From contig CACRXP010000422.1 of NCBI GenBank assembly GCA_902702965.1, positions 460,856 through 524,855 of the forward strand: a stretch of 64,000 nucleotides of DNA, in the 5' to 3' direction. Under the pieces are notes generated by a model. That model saw nothing but the letters and a program-made list of their open reading frames with translations. It did no database searches and had not been told where the DNA came from. The stretch comes from Spirometra erinaceieuropaei. Its lineage: Eukaryota > Platyhelminthes > Cestoda > Diphyllobothriidea > Diphyllobothriidae. The position numbers and the translations under genes are program-made. Shown in pieces: positions 1-10,519 of the stretch. The stretch's first letter is position 1, and each line of letters opens with the position of its first letter.

Positions 1-805
1 AAATTTCGTTTTTCCTCGCGGGCAGGTGCACGTCGGTTCTAAATCTTCGCATAGACGCGGCAAAACTGTAGTCCCCGAGGAGGACACGCTGGCTTGTCTC
101 GCCTTGGCGCCTCGCTCCAGATGACGGTCATTTTACAGTCATCTTGGTCAAATTGCCCTCTCTTCCCTGCCTCCTATTACCACGAAATCAACGGCTCACA
201 ATGCAAGTGCATCTATGTGGGTTTAACTCATCACGGAAGCAGATCCACGCTGTTTTCGCTAAGAAATCCCTGCTGTGACGCCAGTGGTTGTTCTCTTGCC
301 AAGTATGTTTGCCTGCGCTGGTGGATCATAATTGCGGCCACACACAAACGCAGATTCGTCAACTAAGAAGACCTCAAAATTACTTGCCACAACAAACATT
401 CTATGATTATACCATAGCGGCAAAATGGTCACACCAAATGCCGTCGTCAAAATACGGTCAGCAGTCGCCTGGCGTCATGTAACAAAAAATGCAGATTCTT
501 TGAGCTAAAACGGTGTCATTGCTACTCGAACTTTTGTTGTATTGGCCACTGCATGGCAACAAGATGAACTGAATTATCCTTCGTCTTGGTCAAATCAGAA
601 AAACAGAACAGCCAGGTACATGGAGACCACGGTCTCTGAATTGGACAGAAATCATTAGAAAGAATTTAACTTAATTAAAGCGCAGTCACTGTGGGGTGTG
701 TCTAGATCAATATTTGGTCAAATCGTACGGGTCATCGATACAGGCATGCCATCGCACAGGACAGAATATGAAGTACTGGCAACTTCCCATGGTAGGTTGG
801 TCAGG
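1..805 (-). repeat. Long dispersed repeat A, copy 1 (inverted)
   Basis: This segment is, in reverse complement, largely the same sequence as about 7010-7815. Matching landmarks include the flank of the transposase-like reading frame, the CATGGAGACCACGGTCTC block near 620 and the Tc/TTGGTCAAAT block near 715. The copy runs off the left edge of the window. With copy 2 it forms the arms of a large inverted repeat about 6.2 kb apart. Identity looks high by eye but was not computed. Confidence 0.75.
259..450 (-). pseudogene. Transposase-like relic in repeat A (63 aa frame)
   Basis: A 63-codon open frame that recurs almost unchanged at 7368-7559 on the other strand. It contains VFLVDESAF, then RNYDPP, then a stretch ending VTAGIS. 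This order resembles the segment around the first catalytic Asp of Tc1/mariner (IS630-type) DDE transposases, where a VxxDES/T motif is followed by an RR/RxYxPP-like block and a V-x-AAIS strand. The second D and the final D/E are not present, so it is at most a fragment. The assignment rests on motif resemblance only. The two copies differ at only a few residues, which suggests recent shared ancestry of the repeat rather than selection. Confidence 0.35.
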
Positions 806-1477
806 TATTTCTCCTTTAAAGGACGCTGAATGACGAAAGCCCTCCTTGACGCAATCTGCTGTCAGATCAACAGTGAGAACTATGAATATATCTAGGGCAC
901 CTACAACGGCTGGCTATAATTGGGGCTATTTACCTTACCATTAAAAAAAACAATTAAATGGAAGTGCTTTTTGAACTCCTGCAGAAAAGCTGTTTAGAGG
1001 ACGAGGAGGCAGGATTTTCAGAAGACTCAAAGATGCCTTATTTTTGGGACTTTGAGCGTTCTAGAGCAAACTACACTATAGTGTGCCTACAGCGTCGACC
1101 GTTGCGGAAATGTTCAACCGGTCGGCACAGCGAGAACTCGCACTTAGGCGTACCACCTCCTGGTACGCCTCCTAGTCCACAACGTACACTGCTCAGAGTT
1201 TAATACCTCAAGAACAAAGGATGGGGAGTTGCTCTGATCCTAAATGCCGCGGCGTGTTGCCTGCGCAAGGTACTACCGCCACACACTCACCGTCGGCATT
1301 CCCGATATGCGAGCCGAACTTCGACCTGTGTTCGTGCCGCGCGTTTACCACGTGGTCCGTTTAGGAACCCAACGCTGGTTGGTTGCTTACGCTCACGCGT
1401 GTATCTTGCTACAGGCTTGGCCTTTTGGTTTGGGCCGTGACTCCACACCGTTTCTGGTCTCCATCGGACTTGCTGTG
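806..1477. other. No recognised gene; partly repeat-like
   Basis: No convincing coding region. The stretch around 1240-1400 shares short blocks (for example TACCACGTGGTCCGTTT) with the end of GC-richer repeat C near 40020. Small open frames here have no recognisable domain. Confidence 0.4.
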
Positions 1478-2406
1478 GATGGGCTAACTCATGAAATGTC
1501 AATCGAAATTCCGAACTTCGTTTTCGTTTCGTAAAATTTAATTAAGTAGGGTTGTAAAACAAGTCAGCCTGCAACATAATTCTATAATATTTCAGTTACC
1601 CAGGATGTCGGCTTTCGCGTGAACTTACCTTCGGCTGCGTGCAAAAACTACACTCTGTAAAAAATTGACTACTTATTTGGCATGAATTTTTATTATTGGT
1701 TTTCTATGCTCCTAAATTTTTAATTATATTTCATGAAAAACATGCATACAAATATTCATTCATTGGCTCACTCGGTAGAGTATTATGTCTTCTTTTAATG
1801 TTATACTTGAAGGAAATTTATAATTCAGTTTTCAAAACGTTTGCGATTCGCGAACAATTTTGAAATCGCTCTACCGTTACGGTTAGATTTAGGGTTTCGA
1901 AACTACAAACCGCATATTTTTCATGTACAGAAAACAACGCATTTCTCTACGGTAGTAAAGGGAGACTATCTAGGGTTCAAAAAATTAAACAGTGGATTTG
2001 ATCCATATTTGTAACTTAACAAGCCACAGTGGTAAATACAGAGACATGACGATTTATGAACAGCCATTTCACAGTATTCAGAAGTCCCACTATTAAAAAC
2101 TTTTTAAAACCTAATTATATCCCCCTTTCGTGTATAAAATTGGATAAAGACATAATGATCTACCGAATGAGCAAATGAGTGAATATTTTTATGCATGCTT
2201 TCCATGAAATATAATTGGACAATTAGGGGCGTGAAATTTCACGCTAATTAAGTAGTCATTTTTACAGAGTGCATTTTTTGCATCCAGCGGGAAGGAAGTT
2301 CATTCGAAAGCCGGTATCCTGAAACAACTTGAATATTACTGAATTAAGTTGCAGGCTGACGAGTTTAAGAGCCCTACATTATTACTTTTTACGAAAGGAA
2401 AGCGAA
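1478..2406. mobile_element. Fold-back element FB1, right terminus lost
   Basis: Left arm (about 1478-1850) and right arm (about 2060-2406) are inverted copies of each other, separated by about 200 bp. Shared landmarks are GTAAAATTTAATTAAGTAGG, CAGCCTGCAAC, ATAATTC, GGCTTTCG and the ATATTCATTCATTGGCTCA block. The left end starts GGGCTAACTCATGAAATGTC, the terminal motif of the family in this window. The right arm stops near 2406, just before FB2, without the terminal 25 bp. There is no coding capacity, so the element is non-autonomous. Confidence 0.8.
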
Positions 2407-2462
2407 TTATCCAAGCGGTTGGCGGCCGTGTTGCTTAGGCCATTGCGACACAGAGACGTGAC

Positions 2463-3345
2463 TCCTATTGGCGGTAAAACTCTTTATTAATGATTCGGCT
2501 ACCTCAGGATGCCGTTTTTGAATGAACGTTTTTCCAGCTGCATGCAAAACCTGTAATCTGTAAAAGTGAGTAGTGATGTAGCATGCAGTTTTCTTAGTTT
2601 TTTTCGATGTCCGTTGTACTCAGTTATATTTCATGGAAAAGATGCAAAAAATATTCATTCATTTGATCATTTGGTAAACAATTACGTTTTTCCAATTTTA
2701 TATTCGATCAAAGTGCACAATTTTGTCTTTAAAAACGTTTCTCATTGTGAGACTTCAATACCGTGAAATGGCCGTTCATAATATTTCATTTCGCTGGATT
2801 TACCAAGGCGGCTTGTTAAGCTAACACTATGGCCCGAATCCGCGGCTAAATTTTATGAACCCCTTTTGGTCTTCTCATAATACCGTAAAGAAATGCATGG
2901 TTTTCCGTACATGGAAAATATACGTCTAGTAGTTTTGAAACCCTGAATGCAAATGTATTGGCAGGTCTGGTTCAAAATTATTCGTTAATTGAAAAAAATT
3001 TTAAAACTGACTTCAACCTTTCCTTCGAACAAAAAATTGGAATAGGAGGCAATACTCTACCGTACTAGTAAGAGGATAAATATTTTGACGCACGTTTTTT
3101 ATAAAATATAATTGAATCTTTAAGAGCATCGAAAATCACTGACAAAAAGCATGCTATCTAAATAGTTCTTCTTACAGAGCATAGTTTTAACACGCAGCCG
3201 ACAAGACTTTTTTTTCGAAATTCGGCTTTCTGTGGTGACTCAATTATTGTAAAATTGTATTGCATAATTGTCAGCTGTGCAAGCATATCTAATTAATCGT
3301 TTCGAAACGAAGACGCATTTCAGAAGTTCGGTTAAAATTTCCAGA
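2463..3345. mobile_element. Fold-back element FB2, diverged
   Basis: Inverted arms of the same family: GATTCGGCTACCTCAGGATG and the ATATTCATTCATTTGATCAT block on the left, and on the right the reverse complements ending near 3340 with CGTTTCGAAACGAAGACGCA followed by a degenerate terminal motif. The arms are more diverged than in FB1 and the left terminal motif is not recognisable. The 56 bases between FB1 and FB2 (2407-2462) are of unknown origin. Confidence 0.65.
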
Positions 3346-4139
3346 GTTATCACACTTACTGTAATACTGCGTGCAAGGAGAATTTCGAATCAAGTGTGGT
3401 GCGTAAATTAAACGATGATAATTTCGGTCGATATTTAGATTTCTGATGGACCAAAGGGAACAATTTGCCTAAACCATTCTTTCTTAAGTACATTATCGTC
3501 GCCTAGTTTCGGGTCGTTGGATAGTCCATCACACACTTTGAAATGATCAGGTAGTGAGGGTGGTATTGTTCAAAAATTTTTTAAGCCTACTGCTCACAGT
3601 GATTATGGTTCAACAAGACGAAATGTTTAATGGCACCTACTGTTTTATTCGAAATCTGAGATTTCACACTTTCTGTCGGGTCTTCCCTTTTTACTTGCAC
3701 AGGATGAAGGATAATTCTGTTTTCTTATTGCTATTCAATGGTCATCGCGACAATAAACACAGGTTTAGGAATGTTCAGATAACAGTTAAAATTGTCTTAG
3801 CCCAAGGCATGTACACTTTGTGTACCAAGGGACGCTTATGTTTAAATAGCGGCTGACATAAATCACCGCGTTTTCCACAAAGCGACAATTTTCCACCATT
3901 AAATTACCATTATGGGCGTGTGAAGTGGCAACTAGTTCGGCGATCCGGCCGGATGCTTAATCTACATCTCTTTGCGATGGAAACTATGATGAATCTGCGC
4001 ACGCAAACAAGTTCTAGGTAGAATTTTGAAGCAATCAGCGGTGTGGATCTGTTTCTTTTTTGCGTTAAACCCAGCTAGGCGCACCTGCTGGCCCCTAGAT
4101 TTTGTGGCGATAGGATCTGGGGGGGGGGGAGAGACGTCA
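3346..4139. other. No recognised gene
   Basis: AT-rich sequence with short open frames on both strands, none with a recognisable domain or splice-bounded exon. The open frame at 3554-3856 is hydrophobic and Phe-rich, as expected of random AT-rich DNA. Confidence 0.4.
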
Positions 4140-4317
4140 AGGCGAGACAAGAACATTTTTGCCGAGTCTATGGGAAAATTCGGAACCGACGTGCACCTGT
4201 CCGCGGGGCAAAATGACTTTTGTGCATTGGTTTTCTTTGGATCGCGTGGTTTACTGCTGCCGTGGAAATGACGTTGAAATTGGCTTCAATGCATACTATA
4301 ACTGGATGAATTGGCAA
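4140..4317 (+). repeat. Repeat A fragment
   Basis: GGGAAAATTCGGAACCGACG, the cysteine-free CACCTGTCC block and CTTCAATGCATACTATAACT match blocks of repeat A at 5945-6010, 6500-6525 and 7770-7900. Fragmentary copy immediately left of a MITE fragment. Confidence 0.6.
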
Positions 4318-4467
4318 CGGCATAAATCCAGGCAATTTTTTCGTTTTCTTTCATTCTGTCACCTTACTGTCTGTTTTCTGCCCCACCCATACAACACCCT
4401 TTACCATAAATCACGTATGGCACGATTCACAGTCTACTGACAGTTAAGTGGGATCCTTCTCTATACC
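4318..4467 (+). mobile_element. Deleted copy of the 384-bp MITE (see 6530-6913)
   Basis: Sequence from GGCATAAATCCAGGCAATTT to the terminal block AGTTAAGTGGGATCCTTCTC ending TATACC matches the right half of the MITE at 6530-6913. The left terminus is missing, and it sits in repeat A sequence at the same relative place as the complete copy. Confidence 0.6.
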
Positions 4468-4599
4468 GTGGACTTAAATAGCTAAACTCAAACACATGTA
4501 TTTGCAAAATTACCACAAAACTATGGAGGTCTTTAACATACAACCTAATTTGCGATAAGTCGTTTCAACTACGGGTCTAGAGAGGGGTTTGAATCGCGG

Positions 4600-5000
4600 T
4601 TCGTCGTGACAGTCGGGCCGTCAGTCACGACGATTTCCACCATGTGCTCCACAGCAAAGTGCGAGCAGTCACTTGCGGGGTTTACATTACGCAACACCTA
4701 CCGCAATCCCCTCCTCCTGGTCCCAGTTTCGAGACCAAGTCAAGAAGACCGGATGCGGGATAGACTACAATTTGTTGGTACATCATAGACGCACACCCAG
4801 GCGTACCCCCAGAGCCCTCTCTTCCCTGGTTCAATACGCACACTGACCAATATTTTATACGAGGGAAGGGGAGGCGTCGGAGAGCCAAAGTGGAGCGACG
4901 TGAACAGGCAACCGTGCCTGGCACCACACTCGAATGTTGGCATTTGTCATGGGTGCGTGTTATAACCCGGAAGGAAGGTAGAACAGGAAGATGCTCTGTT
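4600..5000 (+). repeat. GC-richer dispersed repeat C, copy 1
   Basis: Carries the family landmarks TTTCCACCATGTGCTCC, CACCTACCGCAATCCCCTCC, GTCAAGAAGACCGGATGCGG and a terminal block containing GTTGGCATTTGTCATGG. Other copies are near 15815, 27395 (reverse), 31555, 37385 (reverse), 38285 (reverse) and 39590. A 221-codon minus-strand open frame crosses this repeat, the adjacent GC-rich repeat and the FB3 end; it follows repeat boundaries and is not treated as a gene. Confidence 0.7.
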
Positions 5001-5174
5001 GATGTTTGCCCCCTGTGCGTTCTGCAACATTCCACCCAATAGCGTGCCTGCCGCTGAGGGCGTACTGGTCGCTGATTGGCCATTGCGTGCGCGATAGTCG
5101 CCTTTGCGGAATGAATGATCGACCGACCAATGATTGGGCCGCACGCATGAGCAAAGTCACCACACGGGCTCGGC

Positions 5175-5312
5175 GCTGCAGTGCACGCCGGTCGGCCGTT
5201 CAACTTCACGCGTGACTCACGTCGCCGACTTAGTCTCCTCTTCAGCGCATTCGGCCGTGGTCCCTCGCCGCTTGCACTCTCTATAACACCTTCCGCTTTC
5301 GAAAGTTGGACT
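5175..5312 (+). repeat. GC-rich direct repeat, unit 1
   Basis: GCAGTGCACGCCGGTCGGCC through GAAAGTTGGACTTCGTG recurs with substitutions at 5698-5845. The two units flank an FB arm (FB3), so the duplicate lies on both sides of that insertion. Confidence 0.65.
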
Positions 5313-5320
5313 TCGTGGAG

Positions 5321-5625
5321 TAGGTGGGCTAACTCATGAAATGTCAACTGAAATTGCGAAATGCGTTTTCGTTTCGAAAAGATTAATTAAGTAGGCTTGT
5401 AAAACTGGTCAGCCTGCGACATAATTCTATAATATTTCAGTTACCTCACGATGCTGGCTTTCGAACGAACTTTCTTCTGCCTGCATGCAAAATCTACAGT
5501 CTGTAAAAAATGACTACTCAATTAGCATGGACTCTTTCCCTTGATTTTCTATGCTCCTCAAAGTCCACTTATGCCTTATAGAAAATATGTATAAAAATAT
5601 ACATTATTTCCCCCATTCGGTCCGT
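5321..5625 (+). mobile_element. Fold-back element FB3, left arm only
   Basis: Begins TAGGTGGGCTAACTCATGAA and continues with the family left arm (AAAAGATTAATTAAGTAGGC, CAGCCTGCGACATAATTC, ATGCTGGCTTTCGAACGAAC). No right arm follows; the sequence passes into a GC-rich direct repeat. Confidence 0.7.
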
Positions 5626-5697
5626 TCCGGTCTGCCCCGGCCAAGATCTCTTATCAGCGTTCTCTTACTTTGGTGTGTGCTATCGTTGACGTTCTCG

Positions 5698-5845
5698 GCC
5701 GCTACAGCAGTGCACGCCGGTCAGCCGTCTAAATTCAAGCGCGTATCACGCCGTCGGCTTGGTCGCTTGTTCAGTGCCTTAGACTGTGGCTCTACGCCGT
5801 TTGCACTCTCCATAACATCCCCCGCTTTTGAAAGTTGGACTTCGT
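5698..5845 (+). repeat. GC-rich direct repeat, unit 2
   Basis: Second unit of the repeat at 5175-5312, sharing GCAGTGCACGCCGGTCAGCC and TTTGAAAGTTGGACTTCGTG. Confidence 0.65.
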
Positions 5846-6020
5846 GCCTCTTCTTCTACAGGTCCAAGATTAGTTGCCTTGGCGGCTGCGTTCTTCTGCT
5901 ACTTCTACGAACGACGGGTAGTGTTGTCTGACTGTCTACTTTGGGCGTCTATGGGAAAATTCAGAACCGACGTGCACCTGTCCAGGAGGGAAGACGAATT
6001 ACCTGCTTTGGTTGTCTTTT

Positions 6021-6442
6021 GGGTTAGATCGCAGTTGGTAGCCAGGAATGGGGAAGCTGGCGGCGACGTTAACCCTAATCCTAACCGTAACCCCAACCTC
6101 AACCTTAAACGGTAACCGTTAACCCCAACGGCAATCCTAACCCTAACCAAATTCGTAAACGTAACCGTAGTCCCTAGAAATAGCCGTAGCTGAGAAACCT
6201 AACCGTAATACTGAAACCTATTCATACGCTCAAACCCTAACCGTAACCCGAAAACCTAAGCATAAATGCATAGCCCTAATCCGAAAATCAGAAACCAATA
6301 ACCGGTACCCTAATCCTAACCGCAAACGTAAAACGGAAGCCAAATGGGTAAGATGTGATTATGGAGCCCCACAAAATAGTCCCAGTAAACAACCCCCCAG
6401 CCACCTGTAATACGGGGCCTGGTTACCCACTGCGATCTAGCC
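6021..6442 (+). mobile_element. TIR element with telomere-like core, copy E1
   Basis: Starts with TTAGATCGCAGTTGGTAGCC and ends with the near reverse complement (…CACTGCGATCTAGCC), giving terminal inverted repeats of roughly 25 bp. The core is about 280 bp of degenerate CCCTAA/CCGTAA/CCTCAA repeats, followed by a unique block with AAAACGGAAGCCAAATGGGT and AGCCACCTGTAATACGGGGC. It interrupts a repeat A copy: repeat A sequence resumes right after 6442. No coding capacity. Confidence 0.8.
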
Positions 6443-6529
6443 GTCTCTTGTAACGTGCAGTTTATTGCTACGATGAAAATGAGGAGGAAATTGCCTTCAA
6501 TGCATACTGTAACTAAATGACTTGGCAAC

Positions 6530-6913
6530 GGTATAGAGAAGGACCCCACTTAACTCTCGGTAGACTGTGGATCATGTCATACGGGATTTTTTTCTGGCAT
6601 ACATTTGCAGGCTGTTGCAGACATTACACTGCCAACAAGCATTACTTTCCAAGGCCTTACACCTTATCGCAACATCCGTCATTTTGTGAAATTTACTTTT
6701 TGTTTACTGCTTAATTACTACATTCATTTCCGTCGTCATAAAATAACGTAGGATATTACTTTCGGCATAAATCCAGGCAATTTCTGTGCTTTCTTTCATG
6801 TTGTCGACTTACTGTCTAGCGTGCTGTCCCACCCATAAAACTCCCTTTACCAAAAATCACGTATGGCGCGATCCACAGTTTATTGACAGTTAAGTGGGGT
6901 CCTCCTCTATACC
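6530..6913. mobile_element. 384-bp MITE with long terminal inverted repeats
   Basis: Left end GGTATAGAGAAGGACCCCAC and right end GTGGGGTCCTCCTCTATACC are inverted repeats, and the similarity continues inward for about 60 bp (CATACGGGATTTTT versus AAAAATCACGTATGG). A deleted copy is at 4318-4467. It has no coding capacity, and its inner region is AT-rich. It sits in repeat A only 87 bp from element E1, so the host repeat carries two separate insertions. Confidence 0.75.
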
Positions 6914-6916
6914 ACT

Positions 6917-8830
6917 GCCGATGCCTTTACATTTTCTTTCGTTTTTCTTGCTTACTCATGACCGCAAACTTGTTCAGCTTGAATTGACGCAGACCAAATT
7001 TCTCTGTTGTTACCTCCCGACTGCAAAGTGGGAAGTCGCCTGTAATTTATATTCTGCCCTGTGCGACGGCATGCCTGTATCTATGACCCGTACGATTTGA
7101 CCAAATATTGATCTAGACACAGTTCACAGCGACTGTGGTTTAACTAAACAAAATTCCTACTGGAGATTCCTGTCCGATTCGGAGACCGTGGTCTCCATGT
7201 ACCTGGCTGTTCTGTTTTTCTGATTTGACCAAGACGAAGGATAATTCAGTTCATCTTGTTGCCATGCAGTGGCCAATACAACAAAAGTTCGAGTAGCAAT
7301 GACACCGTTTTAGCTCAACGAATCTGCATTTTTTGTTACATAGCACCTGGCGACTGCTGACCCTATTTTGACGACGGCATTTGGTGTGACCATTTTGCCG
7401 CTATGGTATAATCATAGAATGTTTGTTGTGGCAAGTAATTTTGAGGTCTTCTTAGTTGACGAATCTGCGTTAATGTGTGGCCGCAATTATGACCCACCCG
7501 CGCAGGCAAACACACTTGGCAAGAGCACAACCATTGACGTCACAGCAGGGATTTCTTAGCGGAAACAGCGTGGATCTGCTACCGTGATGAGTTAAACCCA
7601 CATACATGCACGTGCATTGTGAGCCGTTAATTTTGTGGTAATAGGAGGTAGAGAAGAGAGGGCAATTTGGCCAAAATGACTTTAAAATGACCGTCATCTG
7701 GCGAGAGGCGCCAAGGCGAGACAAACCAGCGTGTCCTCCTCGGGGACGACAAATTTGCCGCGTCTATTCGAAGATTTAGATCCGACGTGCACCTGCCCGC
7801 GAGGAAAAACGAATTTTGCACTTCGATTATCGGTTGGAAAGTGCAATTTACTGCTGCGCTGGAACTGAAGATGAAATGGCTGTCACTGCATACTTTTACT
7901 GGTTGCCCATTCATTTATTTTCGTTCCCCTTGCTTCCTCAGGACTTCAGAGTTTTTCTGCTTGCATTAGTGGGGACGGCCTTTCTCAGTTGTTATCCAAT
8001 TCACGCTCGAAAGAGATTATGTAAATTTGGCGTACGGCAATTTTAAATGCGTATTAAGTGTGCCAGAGTAGGGGCTTCAGTGATAGCCATTCTAGTGTAG
8101 GTACCGAACATCCAGTTTCTGCGCTTTCATAAGCTTGCTCGAAAGAAACTTGTGTTTAAAGGTATTCCAACAGCACATAATGACATGTAATTACTCTCGA
8201 CATATAAATTTTAGACCGTGAATGTCTGAGGTCATTTAAACTATCCCTTCCCTACTTTAAAGCAAGTTCTCCCTAAATATTTTCGAAGAACTTGTCGTAA
8301 CGCAACAATGTCGAAGTGATTATTTTCTGCGTCTCAACAGGAATTCCGTGGAACAAATGGCAATAAATGTTCTTTTGAGTGTTGAAATAGTGATCTAGTT
8401 TTAACCAATCACGAGATGTCCACGTAGTGAAACCATTACTCTACCGTCTCTGCGTCTGTGTAACTGGTTGTTGTGAAGTACCTGGATATTTTGTGTTCAT
8501 CGCATATAACTTACATGCAATGTCTCAGACCGTATACATTTGTGACTACAAATGAGTCATCATTTCAGCGTCTTCATCATTGTCAAATAGGAATTTCGTT
8601 TGATAAGTTATCAAATGTACGTCAAATGCGATCTTATCACCCAGTTAAGGCTAAAAGTGTTTCTGCTGGTTGACAAAATTAGCATCAAATCTTTGTGCTT
8701 GTCGGATCAACACGCATCAATTGTGCTGCCAGACGAGCTAGTCGCCAGTAATTCACATTCTACCCTGTCTACGGTTCGCATGTATCTTTGATCCGTATGA
8801 TAGATTCGTACAGATTCGAGGTCCATTGGT
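6917..8830 (+). repeat. Long dispersed repeat A, copy 2
   Basis: The longest uninterrupted copy. It contains the transposase-like frame (7368-7559), the block matching copy 1 in inverted orientation (about 7010-7815), and a right part (8150-8800) that aligns with 11575-13000 of copy 3 when the FB4 insertion there is skipped. Confidence 0.7.
7368..7559 (+). pseudogene. Transposase-like relic in repeat A (63 aa frame)
   Basis: Plus-strand counterpart of the frame at 259-450, with the same start and stop and about 7 residue differences. It carries the VFLVDESA, RNYDPP and VTAGIS blocks described there. No further catalytic residues follow downstream in any frame that I can see. The Tc1/mariner-type assignment is an inference from motif order; an unrelated short repeat ORF is possible. 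Confidence 0.35.
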
Positions 8831-8885
8831 CACAACGGTTGTGATATAGCTAACCCAAATTTTTTTATTAGTGATTAGCATTCAT

Positions 8886-9260
8886 GGCGGGAATACAGTG
8901 TCGCAACACTTAGAATTGTCTATTTCCCCACCAGCCTGTCTTACGGGCGGACTACTACTACTACTACCACTAATACTATTACTACTACTACCACCACCAC
9001 TACTACTGCTACTACTACCACTGCTACCGCTGTTACTACCAATTCTACTACCACTGGCGGGAATACAGTGTCGCAACACTGAAGAAAACTTTTTTCCCCG
9101 TCTACCACCACTGATACGGCGAATACTACTAATAATCCTACTATTAGTACTACTACTGCTACCACCGCCACCACGGCTGTCAATGCTACTCTACCAACGC
9201 TTACAGTATGGGTAACTAACTGCAATAATACTAGCATCAGTAACGGAGTGTTGCGACACT
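8886..9260. repeat. Composite trinucleotide repeat bounded by a 25-bp quasi-palindromic motif
   Basis: GGCGGGAATACAGTGTCGCA followed by ACACT occurs at 8886-8910 and again, identically, at 9056-9080. A related inverted form (AGTGTTGCGACACT plus GGTATCC) lies at 9247-9267. Its core AGTGTYGCRACACT is self-complementary. Between the motifs are degenerate CTA/ACC trinucleotide arrays (about 8949-9055 and 9105-9220), which create long low-complexity open frames on both strands. It could be a small TIR element with an expanded microsatellite core. Confidence 0.7.
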
Positions 9261-9613
9261 GGTATCCAACCGCATTCATTTCGGAAACCGTGGTCTCCAT
9301 GTGGACCTCTATTCTTCCCTCCTAACTTTAACACGGTATGGGATAATTCAATTTGCCTTATGTCCATGCAATGGACACCACGGCACTGGACACAGGACTA
9401 CAAGCATTTAAACAAAAATCGGTAACAATCGGGAGAGGGCACCCAAAAGATATTGCCGGCCAAATCAGCGATCTTATCGCAACTGTCCTAAACTATGCAG
9501 CCACTGACTGAGCCGCACACTGGCGACTGCGGTAGCCCAAAAATCGAAATCGTATTGGCTCACCAAACCTGTATTTTATGTTACATAACATTTGGCGACT
9601 GGTGATCTTAATT

Positions 9614-10256
9614 NNNNNNNNNNNNNNNNNNNNNNNNNNNNNNNNNNNNNNNNNNNNNNNNNNNNNNNNNNNNNNNNNNNNNNNNNNNNNNNNNNNNNNN
9701 NNNNNNNNNNNNNNNNNNNNNNNNNNNNNNNNNNNNNNNNNNNNNNNNNNNNNNNNNNNNNNNNNNNNNNNNNNNNNNNNNNNNNNNNNNNNNNNNNNNN
9801 NNNNNNNNNNNNNNNNNNNNNNNNNNNNNNNNNNNNNNNNNNNNNNNNNNNNNNNNNNNNNNNNNNNNNNNNNNNNNNNNNNNNNNNNNNNNNNNNNNNN
9901 NNNNNNNNNNNNNNNNNNNNNNNNNNNNNNNNNNNNNNNNNNNNNNNNNNNNNNNNNNNNNNNNNNNNNNNNNNNNNNNNNNNNNNNNNNNNNNNNNNNN
10001 NNNNNNNNNNNNNNNNNNNNNNNNNNNNNNNNNNNNNNNNNNNNNNNNNNNNNNNNNNNNNNNNNNNNNNNNNNNNNNNNNNNNNNNNNNNNNNNNNNNN
10101 NNNNNNNNNNNNNNNNNNNNNNNNNNNNNNNNNNNNNNNNNNNNNNNNNNNNNNNNNNNNNNNNNNNNNNNNNNNNNNNNNNNNNNNNNNNNNNNNNNNN
10201 NNNNNNNNNNNNNNNNNNNNNNNNNNNNNNNNNNNNNNNNNNNNNNNNNNNNNNNN
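9614..10256. other. Assembly gap (643 Ns)
   Basis: Unsequenced. All open frames crossing it are artefacts of translating N. The right edge opens directly into the terminal block of a fold-back element, so the gap probably covers the rest of that element. Confidence 0.99.
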
Positions 10257-10302
10257 TTTCAAAATGTTGGTGGACATTTCATGAGTTAGCCCACTTACTC
10301 TG
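10257..10302. mobile_element. Fold-back element FB8, right terminus
   Basis: GTGGACATTTCATGAGTTAG followed by CCCAC is the reverse complement of the family terminal motif. The remainder of the element would lie in the preceding N gap. Confidence 0.6.
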
Positions 10303-10519
10303 CGTCTTAAATCTAAGTAAAATTTGGAAGAATGTGGTAGTGTGCTTTTGTTTCCGGGTTGAGATAGACGCAGCTAGGATGGTCCAGCACGCTAAAACCA
10401 CATGCTTGAAAATTGGCCTGTCAAATAAGTAGTGAGCATATGTACACGATAAAATTTCATCAAGCGAAGATGTTAGAGCTAGTAGCGGTTAAGGTAGCGT
10501 ACATTGTTTAGCAAACTAC

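Noticed and set aside
2407..2462. Possible tRNA-like segment (CCAAGCGGTTGGCGGC)
   Set aside because: No box B and no cloverleaf; too short to support.
4682..5347. 221-codon minus-strand open frame
   Set aside because: Spans repeat C, a GC-rich direct repeat and an FB terminus; its N-terminal MTFHELAH is simply the fold-back terminal sequence, which recurs at other FB ends.
6060..6330. True chromosome-end telomere repeat
   Set aside because: Units are degenerate, enclosed by inverted repeats and present in several internal copies.
8871..9300. Leu/Pro-rich and Val-rich open frames of 114-119 codons
   Set aside because: Translation of trinucleotide repeats in several frames.
9576..10432. Open frames of 230-284 codons on both strands
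   Set aside because: Almost entirely translated from Ns of the assembly gap.
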